From Parashewanella spongiae (GTDB lineage: Bacteria > Pseudomonadota > Gammaproteobacteria > Enterobacterales > Shewanellaceae), in NCBI RefSeq assembly GCF_004358345.1, contig NZ_CP037952.1, positions 2,480,001 to 2,544,000 of the forward strand: a stretch of 64,000 nucleotides of DNA. The letters are read 5' to 3'. This document shows positions 19,666-28,396 of the stretch, one piece after another. Made by a program: the position numbers and the translations under genes. Below the pieces are notes generated by a model. The model saw nothing but the letters and a program-made list of their open reading frames with translations, made no database searches and had not been told where the DNA came from. Within the stretch, counting starts at the first letter, position 1, and each line of letters begins with the position of its first letter.

Positions 19666-20904
19666 GCAGGGCGGGATTATGCTTTGATGAATTATTCTCC
19701 AAATAAAATCTCAGCCCTAAATTTTGCATCCCAGCAGGCTCGCTGTATCTTGTCAGCCACACTGTCTTTTGAAGAGTGATTTTTAATTAAGTTCAAAACC
19801 TTTCGCCTAATAGTTGCTAAATTTTTTGCACCATCATCAGCATAAATTTTACAGTCATCCTCTTTAAAAGTGACATCGAGAACCCAATGCTGACTATTTT
19901 CAATTGTCCAGTGCTTCCGTATATATCCAGCGATGCCTTCCACGTCACTGGCTAACGAGGTTATGTAATAAGACGTTTCATGGCTTGATTTATTCTTCAT
20001 TTCTCGCATCCGAGTGACTTCAACAACGGCCTGACTGCCTACAAATTTAGCCGTTTCGTCAAACCAATTTGTAATTGGCAAAAGGCGATAATGTCTTTCA
20101 TTTATTCGTCCGTGCTCACCGTCTAACTCTGTAAAGTGATTCTGCTTTAAAAGCTCTGGTGTGTCTCGATAGCACTTATGAAAATAAGCTTCTATTTCAG
20201 CAAGTAATTTACCTTGATTCTTTTTCACTTGAAGAACGTAATCACCTTTTCCTTCACGTATTAAGGTTGCAGTTTCTTTCTGGCAGTGCATGGCGTCAGC
20301 GGTAATCACTGCATTTTCAATATCCATGTGTTTTAGCATGGATTGCATTACTGGGATTTCATTCGTTTTGGTCGACGTTTCTTGTTGACGTATTATCAGC
20401 CCATTATCTACAACCATTGCCGTCATTAGTTGAAGCGCCGCTATGTCATCACCGTGTTTAGAGCCACAAGCAACTTTACCATCAAAACTGATATGCTCTT
20501 TACCATCTCGCTCCCGTAATGTATTGGAAAAGTTAATAAAGCAAGACATCATACTTTCGGCTTTAACACCTCTAATTATCCGTCCGATTGAGTGTCGTGT
20601 CGGGATGCCATTACTAAATGGCCGATATTGTCTTAACCAATCTAATTGAGCTTCACCGAAAATGTTGATGGCTTTCCAGCCTGTAGCACCACAAAGCACC
20701 GCGGCAATTGTAAGAAAAATAATATCAGCTAAATCATACTCTTTATTAGCTTCAACACGATGATCTTCAACTTGTTCAATCTCTTTCATTACGTCCATAA
20801 TCAGACTCAAATCAGTATTCATTTGTCGATCTGATCATCGTTACTCAGGAAAGTTCAAAATTGATTTAATTATTTTCAAGATCTAAAGCACGATCCCGCC
20901 CTGC
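19666..20904 (-). mobile_element. ISAs1-family insertion sequence, copy 1 (1239 bp)
   Basis: Ends GCAGGGCGGGAT...ATCCCGCCCTGC are inverted repeats, and the same sequence begins at 62841 and, interrupted, at 25134. No direct repeat flanks this copy: IS66 sequence is on one side and a group II RT gene on the other. A deletion must have followed insertion. Confidence 0.9.
19692..20822 (-). CDS. ISAs1-family transposase, copy 1
   Basis: This 376-residue DDE transposase fills the element. It has the N-terminal helical domain (EDHRVEANKEYDLADIIFLTIAAVLCGA), the first Asp in ISFDGKVACGS, the second in VITADAMHCQ, the EHGRINERHYR block and the glutamate region (HWTIENSQHWVLDVTFKEDDC). These are hallmarks of the ISAs1/H-repeat group. 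The frame is intact. Confidence 0.95.
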   Translation of the reverse strand: MNTDLSLIMDVMKEIEQVEDHRVEANKEYDLADIIFLTIAAVLCGATGWKAINIFGEAQLDWLRQYRPFSNGIPTRHSIGRIIRGVKAESMMSCFINFSNTLRERDGKEHISFDGKVACGSKHGDDIAALQLMTAMVVDNGLIIRQQETSTKTNEIPVMQSMLKHMDIENAVITADAMHCQKETATLIREGKGDYVLQVKKNQGKLLAEIEAYFHKCYRDTPELLKQNHFTELDGEHGRINERHYRLLPITNWFDETAKFVGSQAVVEVTRMREMKNKSSHETSYYITSLASDVEGIAGYIRKHWTIENSQHWVLDVTFKEDDCKIYADDGAKNLATIRRKVLNLIKNHSSKDSVADKIQRACWDAKFRAEILFGE

Positions 20905-21125
20905 AGAAAGTCAAAACCGTCATTGATATGAGTCATGTGTGTTTTCTCATCAGAAAGGGTTAGCCCTCTTTGCTGTAGGAATCGTGCAATTTGCGGTTTG
21001 ACTTCATTTATAAGCACTTCTTTTGAAGTACCTGTAATAACAAAGTCATCGGCGTATCCGATAAAGTTGATTCTTTCACCAGTTCTACGTGCAATAGACT
21101 TAACCAGTTGTTCTAAACCAGGTAA
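20905..21125 (-). pseudogene. ltrA: Group II intron reverse transcriptase fragment, copy 1
   Basis: Minus-strand codons read GLEQLVKSIARRTGERINFI, then GYADDFVITGTS, continue through EVKPQIARFLQQRGLTLSDE and end at DGFDFL, where the ISAs1 element begins. YADD is the polymerase active site of group II intron maturases. Both the N-terminus and everything after the palm core are missing. It differs from the complete RT at 33254, so it came from another intron. Confidence 0.85.
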
Positions 21126-21293
21126 GGGATGCTGCGACTTAGGTTATACCGACGTATAATCCAAACAGAGTAATTTACGGTTGCAGCCAAATGTCTACTT
21201 CAATTTACCTTTCTAGTAGTCCATTCAAGAACAAATAATGACCGAATGGTTATATCCTAACAACTCCTGAACACAAGAAACACTGGAGTTATT

Positions 21294-21800
21294 ATGAGGG
21301 TTAAATACCACGTTCGTTTGAGTAATGAAGAACGTTCAATGCTTGAGGCTTTGATAAAGCAGAAGAAACCACGTGTTGCTCAACATAAGAAACGACACGC
21401 CCAAATTTTACTTGCTATTGATGAGAATAATTCGCCACTGACCAATCAACAGATTGCTAAAGCACTAAACATCTCACCACTTGCAGTAACGTGCCTTAGA
21501 AAGCGTTTTGTCGAAGAAGGATTAGAAGTCGCTGTGAATAGCAAACACAGCCATCAAGGCCGCAGACGCATAATGGATGGCGAAGCCGAAGCCCACCTAA
21601 TTGTACTGGCCTGCTCTACGCCTCCTGAAGGACGTTGCCGTTGGACATTAAATCTTCTTAGAGACAAGATGATTGAACTCAAATATATCGATAACATATC
21701 AAGAACTTCTGTTCATTATGATGCTTTAAAAAAAACGAACTTAAACCATGGCTTAAAGAAGAGTGGTGTATACCTAAAGAGGAAAACGCTGCTTTCGTGA
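21294..21800 (+). CDS. IS630 transposase, upstream frame (HTH domain)
   Basis: 168 residues with a helix-turn-helix DNA-binding domain (NQQIAKALNISPLAVTCLRKRFVEEGLE, split here across about residues 50-80) and the conserved STPPEGRCRWTLNLL motif. The frame leaves the family consensus at an A8 run (21728-21735). A -1 slip on the A_AAA_AAA heptamer there gives ...LKKNELKPWL and joins exactly to the downstream frame. The element is thus probably expressed by programmed frameshifting rather than dead. Confidence 0.85.
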   Translation: MRVKYHVRLSNEERSMLEALIKQKKPRVAQHKKRHAQILLAIDENNSPLTNQQIAKALNISPLAVTCLRKRFVEEGLEVAVNSKHSHQGRRRIMDGEAEAHLIVLACSTPPEGRCRWTLNLLRDKMIELKYIDNISRTSVHYDALKKTNLNHGLKKSGVYLKRKTLLS

Positions 21801-22432
21801 GTGCTATGGAAGATATATTAGAACTCTATAAACTTCCTTACAATCCTAAGCGTCCTTTAGTATGCCTTGATGAAACCAGCAAACAACAAGTTAAAGAAGT
21901 TCGCAATCCGTTACCCTTAGTTTCAGGTTATCCAGAGCGATACGATACAGAGTATGAGCGTAACGGTGTCAGCAACCTGTTCATGATATTTGAGCCTTTA
22001 GCGGGCTGGCGACATGTTGAAGTCACTGAACACAGAACGGCCATTGATTGGGCTCATCAAGTAAAAGCCTTAGTAGACGGGCGTTATAAGGACGCTGAGA
22101 CAATTGTATTAGTTGAGGATAACTTGAATACTCATACACCGGCTTCATTTTATAAGGCCTTCGAACCAGAAGAAGCTCGTAGGTTGATCAATAAAATAGA
22201 ATTTCATTACACGCCAAAGCACGGAAGTTGGTTGGATATGGCTGAAATTGAATTAAGTATCTTGAGCAGGCAATGCTTAAACCGAAGAATACCCGATCAG
22301 GAAACACTAAATACTGAAGTCGAAGCCTGGGTTACCGAGCGTAATGAGTCCAAGGCTAAGATGAACTGGCAGTTCACGACTGAGGAGGCACGTATAAAAT
22401 TAAAGAAACTTTACCCCGTACTCCCAGAGTAA
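21797..22432 (+). CDS. IS630 transposase, downstream frame (DDE domain)
   Basis: Carries the catalytic DDE domain: VCLDETSKQ (first Asp), VLVEDNLNTHT (second) and FHYTPKHGSWLDMAEIE (Glu). It lies in the -1 frame relative to the upstream gene and is in register with a slip at 21734. Its own GTG/ATG at 21797-21806 could also start translation. Confidence 0.87.
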   Translation: MSAMEDILELYKLPYNPKRPLVCLDETSKQQVKEVRNPLPLVSGYPERYDTEYERNGVSNLFMIFEPLAGWRHVEVTEHRTAIDWAHQVKALVDGRYKDAETIVLVEDNLNTHTPASFYKAFEPEEARRLINKIEFHYTPKHGSWLDMAEIELSILSRQCLNRRIPDQETLNTEVEAWVTERNESKAKMNWQFTTEEARIKLKKLYPVLPE

Positions 22433-22710
22433 AGTGAGCCTTTTAACAGAAGTTCACTGATTAACGAAATCCAGTTACACATTCGTTAATCAAAGCATGA
22501 AAAGCTAGAATCCTACTGACTTGCCAAGGGGTGGGAGGAGGTGTTTTGTTCAGATATCACTTATTTGTCAATTGATTGTGAACAAAAGTTAAGTAAGAGT
22601 TTAAAACAATAAATATCGATATATGATTCTTAGTGAGTTTACGGCAGCATAGTGCAACTTTAACCCAATAATTTGATGTAATGATGGCAGATTAATTATC
22701 GGAGCCCATC

Positions 22711-23082
22711 ATGCCAAATATAGAGCCATTAACTCGCGTCGCCACAATCTTCGCCCATTGGCGCATAAATAAGCCGAGTCGCGGAACTAAAATACCAAAC
22801 ACTCTCCGCGAGCAAGCCATTTCATTGCTAGAGCATTACTCATCATCACAAATTTGCACCGCTTTACGTATCAGTGGCTCTCAATTTAAACAATGGTGCC
22901 AGGTATCAAACTCGGCAGAGTCCATTACAGACTTCATTGAATTACCCAACTTACCTGAGGTCATCAAGCCCAATTCCCCAGTAAAACTTGAGTTGAATCT
23001 ATCTAATGGCGACAATATTCATATACAAGGTGTGGTGGATGTTCACTTTATTTGCGCCCTTATCGGGGCAATGAAATCATGA
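22711..23082 (+). CDS. tnpA: IS66-family accessory protein TnpA, copy 2
   Basis: Identical to the protein at 17243 except Ile for Val at residue 14. Overlaps tnpB by 31 bases. Confidence 0.88.
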   Translation: MPNIEPLTRVATIFAHWRINKPSRGTKIPNTLREQAISLLEHYSSSQICTALRISGSQFKQWCQVSNSAESITDFIELPNLPEVIKPNSPVKLELNLSNGDNIHIQGVVDVHFICALIGAMKS

Positions 23083-23411
23083 TCTATTTAACTTCCAACA
23101 GTCGTATCTTCATTGCGACTCAGCCTGCTGATTTTCGCTGTAGTATCGATGGACTGGCGGCCGTGTGCCAACAGCGCTTGTCGAGTAATCCGCGTTCAGG
23201 CTCGATATTCGTCTTCATTAATCGCAACAAAACCATGATACGAGCCCTCACTTATGAGCATAATGGCTTTTGGCTGATGACCAAACGGTTATCAAAAGGA
23301 AAATTTCATGGATGGCCACGTCATCATGGCGTTATGCAACCGATGGCTGCGGCACAATTACGGCAATTACTGAGTGGTGAACCTTATTTATCTTCAAGTC
23401 GCTTGAAATAA
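23052..23411 (+). CDS. tnpB: IS66-family TnpB, copy 2
   Basis: 119 residues, identical in protein sequence to the copy at 17584. Confidence 0.92.
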   Translation: MRPYRGNEIMIYLTSNSRIFIATQPADFRCSIDGLAAVCQQRLSSNPRSGSIFVFINRNKTMIRALTYEHNGFWLMTKRLSKGKFHGWPRHHGVMQPMAAAQLRQLLSGEPYLSSSRLK

Positions 23412-23501
23412 ATCGCACTTACCGGTTGATTATTTTATTTATCGGATCATACTGCCCGCCGAATTCATTTTTCCTATTCGCCTAAGCTGGACTGTCCTTT
23501 A

Positions 23502-25109
23502 ATGAGTAAACCGTTTACTGATATCGACCACAACGCGCTGGAAGCACTGATAGTTCGTGTTACTGAAGCCAAAGAGCATGAGTTAGCACTGTCTCCAGAA
23601 GATTGTCAGTTGTTACTTGATGCCTTAGTGACGTTATCGACGATGCAGCAACGATTAACCAATCACGATGTCACCGTGCACAAATTGCGTAAGTTACTTG
23701 GCATTGAAAAGTCTTCAGAAGCCTTGTCTCGTGTCAGTAAAAGCAATAAAGGAAGCGGTAAACACACTGCGGGTAAAAATCGTAAACCCAAAGAGAGCGA
23801 TGAAGATTTCACTCCCGCTAAGCCAGTTGTGATAGTGCATCAGAGTACAGATGTGAAAAAAGGTGATAACTGCCTAGAGTGCCACATGGGTAAAATGTAC
23901 AAAACCGACCCAGGCAGTTTACTGCGTATCACAGGGCAAAGTCCGTTTAAGCCAGAGCAGCATGTCATGGAGCGCTTTCGCTGTAATGCTTGTGGCGCTT
24001 ACGCTACCGCCGCTTTGCCAGTTGAAGTGTTAGCCGACGGGAGCGAGCAACAAAAATACGGCTACTCAGCTCGGTCATTAATGGCCATACACAAGTATTT
24101 TGCCGGGTTGCCGTTTTATCGCCAAGGGAGCATTCAAAAGCTGCTTGGTGTCAAAATCACCGCGTCTACTGTGTTTGACCAAGTTGAATATGTGGCCAAT
24201 GATATTTACCCTGTTTATCAAATGTTGGTTAACCTCGCGGCCGATGCGAAGCATTATTATCTCGATGACACGACTCACCGAATTTTGGATGCTACGCCAA
24301 TAGAAAAACCGGTGCGTAACAGTGACAAGACACAAATGCGCAGCGGCGTGTACACATCAGGTGTTATTGCGACCACTCAAGCCAATGATAGTATCGTGTT
24401 GTTTGAAACTAATATTGGTCATGCTGACGAATTCATCGATAGCCTGTTGCACAAACGCGGTACTCATCAATCTAGGCCGATAATGATGAGTGACGCTCTG
24501 GTCAGTAATCGCCCTACGGTAAGAGAATGTCTGCTGTCATTGTGTAACAGTCATGCCAGACGACAATTTGTTGATGTCATTAACCATTTCCCCGATGAAG
24601 TCGAGCACGTACTGACACGTTATGGTGAAATTTGGGCTTACGAGCAGCACACTAAAGAGCAAAAGTTTACGGCAACAGAAAGGCTGAGTTACCATCAGCA
24701 ACATTCGTTGCCTGTAATGAAAACCATCAAGCAGTGGTGTACAACACACCTTAACGATGAAACAGTTGAAGAAAATAGTGGTTTAGGTAAGGCGATGCGA
24801 TATTTTGTCAAACATTATGTTGGCTTGAGCTATTTTTGCCACTACGAAGGTGTATACATCGATAATAATCGTATCGAAGCCATGTTAAAAATCATCGTTC
24901 GTGACCGAAAAAATGCGATGTTCCATAAGACGTTACTTGGCGCTACGATTGGTGATGTCATCACGTCAATGATTGCAACAGCAAGTGAAGCTGGCATCAA
25001 TGTGTTTGAGTATTTCACATTTTTACAGAGAGAGAAGGATAAAGTGAAAACCAATCCTGAAGAATACCTACCGTGGAATTATCGAGAAACAGTCGGCACT
25101 GAAAAATAA
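23502..25109 (+). CDS. tnpC: IS66-family transposase TnpC, copy 2
   Basis: 535 residues, differing from the copy at 18034 by one visible substitution (Asp for Gly in GHADEF). Catalytic residues are unchanged. As in copy 1 the IS66 right end is missing. Confidence 0.93.
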   Translation: MSKPFTDIDHNALEALIVRVTEAKEHELALSPEDCQLLLDALVTLSTMQQRLTNHDVTVHKLRKLLGIEKSSEALSRVSKSNKGSGKHTAGKNRKPKESDEDFTPAKPVVIVHQSTDVKKGDNCLECHMGKMYKTDPGSLLRITGQSPFKPEQHVMERFRCNACGAYATAALPVEVLADGSEQQKYGYSARSLMAIHKYFAGLPFYRQGSIQKLLGVKITASTVFDQVEYVANDIYPVYQMLVNLAADAKHYYLDDTTHRILDATPIEKPVRNSDKTQMRSGVYTSGVIATTQANDSIVLFETNIGHADEFIDSLLHKRGTHQSRPIMMSDALVSNRPTVRECLLSLCNSHARRQFVDVINHFPDEVEHVLTRYGEIWAYEQHTKEQKFTATERLSYHQQHSLPVMKTIKQWCTTHLNDETVEENSGLGKAMRYFVKHYVGLSYFCHYEGVYIDNNRIEAMLKIIVRDRKNAMFHKTLLGATIGDVITSMIATASEAGINVFEYFTFLQREKDKVKTNPEEYLPWNYRETVGTEK

Positions 25110-25397
25110 TACAGCTGTAAGAAATGGACTTGGGCAGGGCGGGATTATGCTTTGATGAATTATTCTCCAAATAAAATCTCAGCCCTAAATTTTGCATCCC
25201 AGCAGGCTCGCTGTATCTTGTCAGCCACACTGTCTTTTGAAGAGTGATTTTTAATTAAGTTCAAAACCTTTCGCTTAATAGTTGCTAAATTTTTTGCACC
25301 ATCATCAGCATAAATTTTACAGTCATCCTCTTTAAAAGTGACATCGAGAACCCAATGCTGACTATTTTCAATTGTCCAGTGCTTCCGTATATATCCA

Positions 25398-26649
25398 TAG
25401 GGCAAACGGGTCAAAAATAAGCAATCAAATTTGATCGTTTGCCAAACTATAGCGATCGTGGTTTATAATAGTCTTTGCTTGTTAATTTCTATGAAAACTA
25501 CGACAATCAGCAACTTTTTTGATGGCCTACCCGACCCTCGTATGTCACGAACTTTACATCATCCTCTGATTAACATTATAACCATTACTCTATGTGCGGT
25601 TATCTGTGGCTGCGATAATTTCAATGCTATTGAAGAATATGGGAAATCGAAGAAAAAATGGTTCGAAACTTTTTTAGATATGCCTCATGGCGTCCCAAGC
25701 CATGATACCTTTAACGATGTTCTCAACCGCTTATGTCCTAAGGCTTTTCATGCCGCTTTTATAGCGTGGGCGCAATACCTTTGTACAATTGACGAAGATA
25801 TCATTCCTCTTGATGGCAAGACACTGAGAAGAACTCTGGATAAAGTGAATGAAGTTCCAGCAATACATATCGTTAATGCTTGGTCAGTAAAAAATAATCT
25901 TTGCTTAGGGCAAATGAAAGTTGACGGTAAAAGCAACGAGATAACAGCCATTCCTAAGTTGTTAGAGCTCCTCGATATTAAAGGGGCAACCATTACCACT
26001 GATGCAATGGGTTGCCAGTTTAAAATTGCCGATAAAATCATTGAAAAAAAAGCTAATTATATTTTCGCCCTTAAAGGTAGCCAAGGTGAGTTCTTTGAAG
26101 ATATCAAATTATTTTTAGATACAGAACTCGAGTCTAGATTTAAAAAAATTCACTGCGATATGTTTGAGGAAGTCGATAAAGATCACGGTCGAATTGAACA
26201 AAGAAAAGTTTGGGTCACGTCTGACGTAGAGTGGCTCAGAAAACGCCATAGTAGATGGTCAAGCTTAAACAGCATTGTAGTCGTAGAATCTACTAGGGAA
26301 CAAAAAGGGATAGAGAAGACCATGGAAAGACGCTATTACATCAGTAGTCATTTGAAACCTAAAGCTGAGTTTATCTCAAATGCAATACGTTCTCATTGGT
26401 TTGTTGAAAATAAACTCCACTGGCAACTGGATGTAAGCTTTGATGAAGACTCATGTCGGTTAAGAAGTGGAAACGCAGCAGAGAATATGGCTATCATGAA
26501 TAAAACAGCACTCAACATGCTGAAAAATGAGAAAACAGCAAAAGTAGGAATAAAAAGCAAACGTTTAAAAGCGGGCTGGGATGAAGAATATTTGATGAAG
26601 GTATTAACTGTGGGCAAACTGGCTGTCTAATTTAGACCCGTTTGCCCTA
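25398..26649 (+). mobile_element. Second ISAs1-family element with 10-bp target duplication (1252 bp)
   Basis: Ends TAGGGCAAACGGGTC and GACCCGTTTGCCCTA are a perfect 15-bp inverted repeat. The direct repeat TATATATCCA lies at 25388-25397 and 26650-26659, while the undisrupted copy 1 has it once. This is a textbook recent insertion into the other ISAs1 transposase gene. Confidence 0.95.
25491..26630 (+). CDS. ISAs1-family (H-repeat type) transposase
   Basis: About 379 residues from ATG 25491 (the frame extends upstream to a TTG inside the terminal repeat, which is unlikely to be used). It has the FFDGLPDPR start typical of H-repeat/ISAs1 proteins, IIPLDGKTLRRT, TITTDAMGCQ, KDHGRIEQRKVWV and SHWFVENKLHWQLDVSFDED. 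It is clearly a different subgroup from the 376-residue transposases here. Intact and flanked by perfect target repeats, so probably active recently. Confidence 0.94.
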   Translation: MKTTTISNFFDGLPDPRMSRTLHHPLINIITITLCAVICGCDNFNAIEEYGKSKKKWFETFLDMPHGVPSHDTFNDVLNRLCPKAFHAAFIAWAQYLCTIDEDIIPLDGKTLRRTLDKVNEVPAIHIVNAWSVKNNLCLGQMKVDGKSNEITAIPKLLELLDIKGATITTDAMGCQFKIADKIIEKKANYIFALKGSQGEFFEDIKLFLDTELESRFKKIHCDMFEEVDKDHGRIEQRKVWVTSDVEWLRKRHSRWSSLNSIVVVESTREQKGIEKTMERRYYISSHLKPKAEFISNAIRSHWFVENKLHWQLDVSFDEDSCRLRSGNAAENMAIMNKTALNMLKNEKTAKVGIKSKRLKAGWDEEYLMKVLTVGKLAV

Positions 26650-27634
26650 TATATATCCAGCGATGCCTTCCACGTCACTGGCTAACGAGGTTATGTAATA
26701 AGACGTTTCATGGCTTGATTTATTCTTCATTTCTCGCATCCGAGTGACTTCAACAACGGCCTGACTGCCTACAAATTTAGCCGTTTCGTCAAACCAATTT
26801 GTAATTGGCAAAAGGCGATAATGTCTTTCATTTATTCGTCCGTGCTCACCGTCTAACTCTGTAAAGTGATTCTGCTTTAAAAGCTCTGGTGTGTCTCGAT
26901 AGCACTTATGAAAATAAGCTTCTATTTCAGCAAGTAATTTACCTTGATTCTTTTTCACTTGAAGAACGTAATCACCTTTTCCTTCACGTATTAAGGTTGC
27001 AGTTTCTTTCTGGCAGTGCATGGCGTCAGCGGTAATCACTGCATTTTCAATATCCATGTGTTTTAGCATGGATTGCATTACTGGGATTTCATTCGTTTTG
27101 GTCGACGTTTCTTGTTGACGTATTATCAGCCCATTATCTACAACCATTGCCGTCATTAGTTGAAGCGCCGCTATGTCATCACCGTGTTTAGAGCCACAAG
27201 CAACTTTACCATCAAAACTGATATGCTCTTTACCATCTCGCTCCCGTAATGTATTGGAAAAGTTAATAAAGCAAGACATCATACTTTCGGCTTTAACACC
27301 TCTAATTATCCGTCCGATTGAGTGTCGTGTCGGGATGCCATTACTAAATGGCCGATATTGTCTTAACCAATCTAATTGAGCTTCACCGAAAATGTTGATG
27401 GCTTTCCAGCCTGTAGCACCACAAAGCACCGCGGCAATTGTAAGAAAAATAATATCAGCTAAATCATACTCTTTATTAGCTTCAACACGATGATCTTCAA
27501 CTTGTTCAATCTCTTTCATTACGTCCATAATCAGACTCAAATCAGTATTCATTTGTCGATCTGATCATCGTTACTCAGGAAAGTTCAAAATTGATTTAAT
27601 TATTTTCAAGATCTAAAGCACGATCCCGCCCTGC

Positions 27635-27855
27635 AGAAAGTCAAAACCGTCATTGATATGAGTCATGTGTGTTTTCTCATCAGAAAGGGTTAGCCCTCTT
27701 TGCTGTAGGAATCGTGCAATTTGCGGTTTGACTTCATTTATAAGCACTTCTTTTGAAGTACCTGTAATAACAAAGTCATCGGCGTATCCGATAAAGTTGA
27801 TTCTTTCACCAGTTCTACGTGCAATAGACTTAACCAGTTGTTCTAAACCAGCTAA
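27635..27855 (-). pseudogene. ltrA: Group II intron reverse transcriptase fragment, copy 2
   Basis: Same fragment as at 20905-21125, part of the duplicated block, with YADDF intact and one base change near its truncated N-terminal end (C for G). Confidence 0.85.
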
Positions 27856-28396
27856 GGGATGCTGCGACTTAGGTTATACCGACGTATAATCCAAACAGAG
27901 TAATTTACGGTTGCAGCCAAATGTCTACTTCAATTTACCTTTCTAGTTGTAGCGGCTCAATAACATAATCAGTTGGGCTCGATTACATCCGAAATTCTGA
28001 GACCACATTAAATGATAATAAGCCGAAACACCGACTCACATTAAATGATAATGAGACCACATTATGTGAGAATGGGCTCGATAACATATTGGTCGAGTCC
28101 ACATTAAGTGATAATAAGAGTGGTGATGCGGTGAATGCTGCTAACAAAGGCTATTTTACCTACTAATTCTGCCAAAAAATGCCATTAACTTAGGGTGTTA
28201 CTAACAAGGTTCTGCCCCAAAGCTTCTCAGAAAATTAATATGTTTCATTACTTAATCTAATCATATAATTGAAATTATTTGAGCTTTAACACTCCTTTTA
28301 GTACAAAATATCATCTACAGATTCGTTAACATTCAAATAAAAAGCTGATAATGTAACCAAATAAGAAAAAATATTGAGTTATAGGGACATAGCGCA
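27856..28396. other. Gap with an ACATTAAATGATAAT repeat cluster
   Basis: No gene seen. 27856-27947 is the tail of the duplicated block. 28000-28116 contains four short related motifs (listed separately). 28120-28396 is AT-rich and presumably carries the promoter of the secreted protein gene at 28397. Confidence 0.5.
28003..28116 (+). repeat. Cluster of ACATTAAATGATAAT-like motifs
   Basis: CCACATTAAATGATAATAAG (from 28003), CACATTAAATGATAATGAG (28038), CCACATTATGTGAGAATGGG (28057) and CCACATTAAGTGATAATAAG (28099) recur in the same orientation. They are mixed with GGGCTCGAT(A/T)ACAT blocks. Spaced short direct repeats like this often mark a transposon end or a protein-binding array; I cannot say which. 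Confidence 0.6.

Larger units (their letters stand above)
17165..21217. repeat. Segmental duplication, copy 1 (4053 bp)
   Basis: This block, IS66 left end + tnpABC + ISAs1-family element + group II RT fragment, recurs at 22633-27947. After removing the extra insertion and its target duplication from copy 2, both are exactly 4053 bp and differ at only scattered bases. Neither the IS66 right end nor an ISAs1 target duplication exists at the internal junctions, so the rearranged block was duplicated as one piece. Confidence 0.92.
21235..22500 (+). mobile_element. IS630-family element between the duplicated blocks
   Basis: Two overlapping frames encode a complete IS630 transposase. Exact ends are uncertain: I see only weak inverted similarity (CGAATG...TTA motifs) near 21240 and 22490, so the borders are approximate. 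Confidence 0.6.
25160..27552 (-). pseudogene. ISAs1-family transposase, copy 2, split by another IS
   Basis: The N-terminal 301 residues are encoded from 27552 down to about 26650 and the last ~77 from about 25397 to 25160. The break falls at EGIAGYI|RKHWTIENSQ, just before the catalytic glutamate region. The protein cannot be made intact. Confidence 0.93.
25134..27634 (-). mobile_element. ISAs1-family element, copy 2, interrupted
   Basis: Same inverted ends as copy 1. Subtracting the inserted element and its target duplication leaves 1239 bp, exactly the length of copy 1. Confidence 0.92.
22633..27947. repeat. Segmental duplication, copy 2 (4053 bp + 1262-bp insertion)
   Basis: Second copy of the IS66/ISAs1/RT block. 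It starts at GTGAGTTTACGG and ends at CCTTTCTAGT as in copy 1. It is longer by exactly 1262 bases: a 1252-bp element plus its 10-bp target duplication. Confidence 0.92.

Noticed and set aside
28003..28116. CRISPR array
   Set aside because: Motifs are short, diverged and unevenly spaced (about 20-42 bases), with no constant-length spacers and no cas genes in the window.
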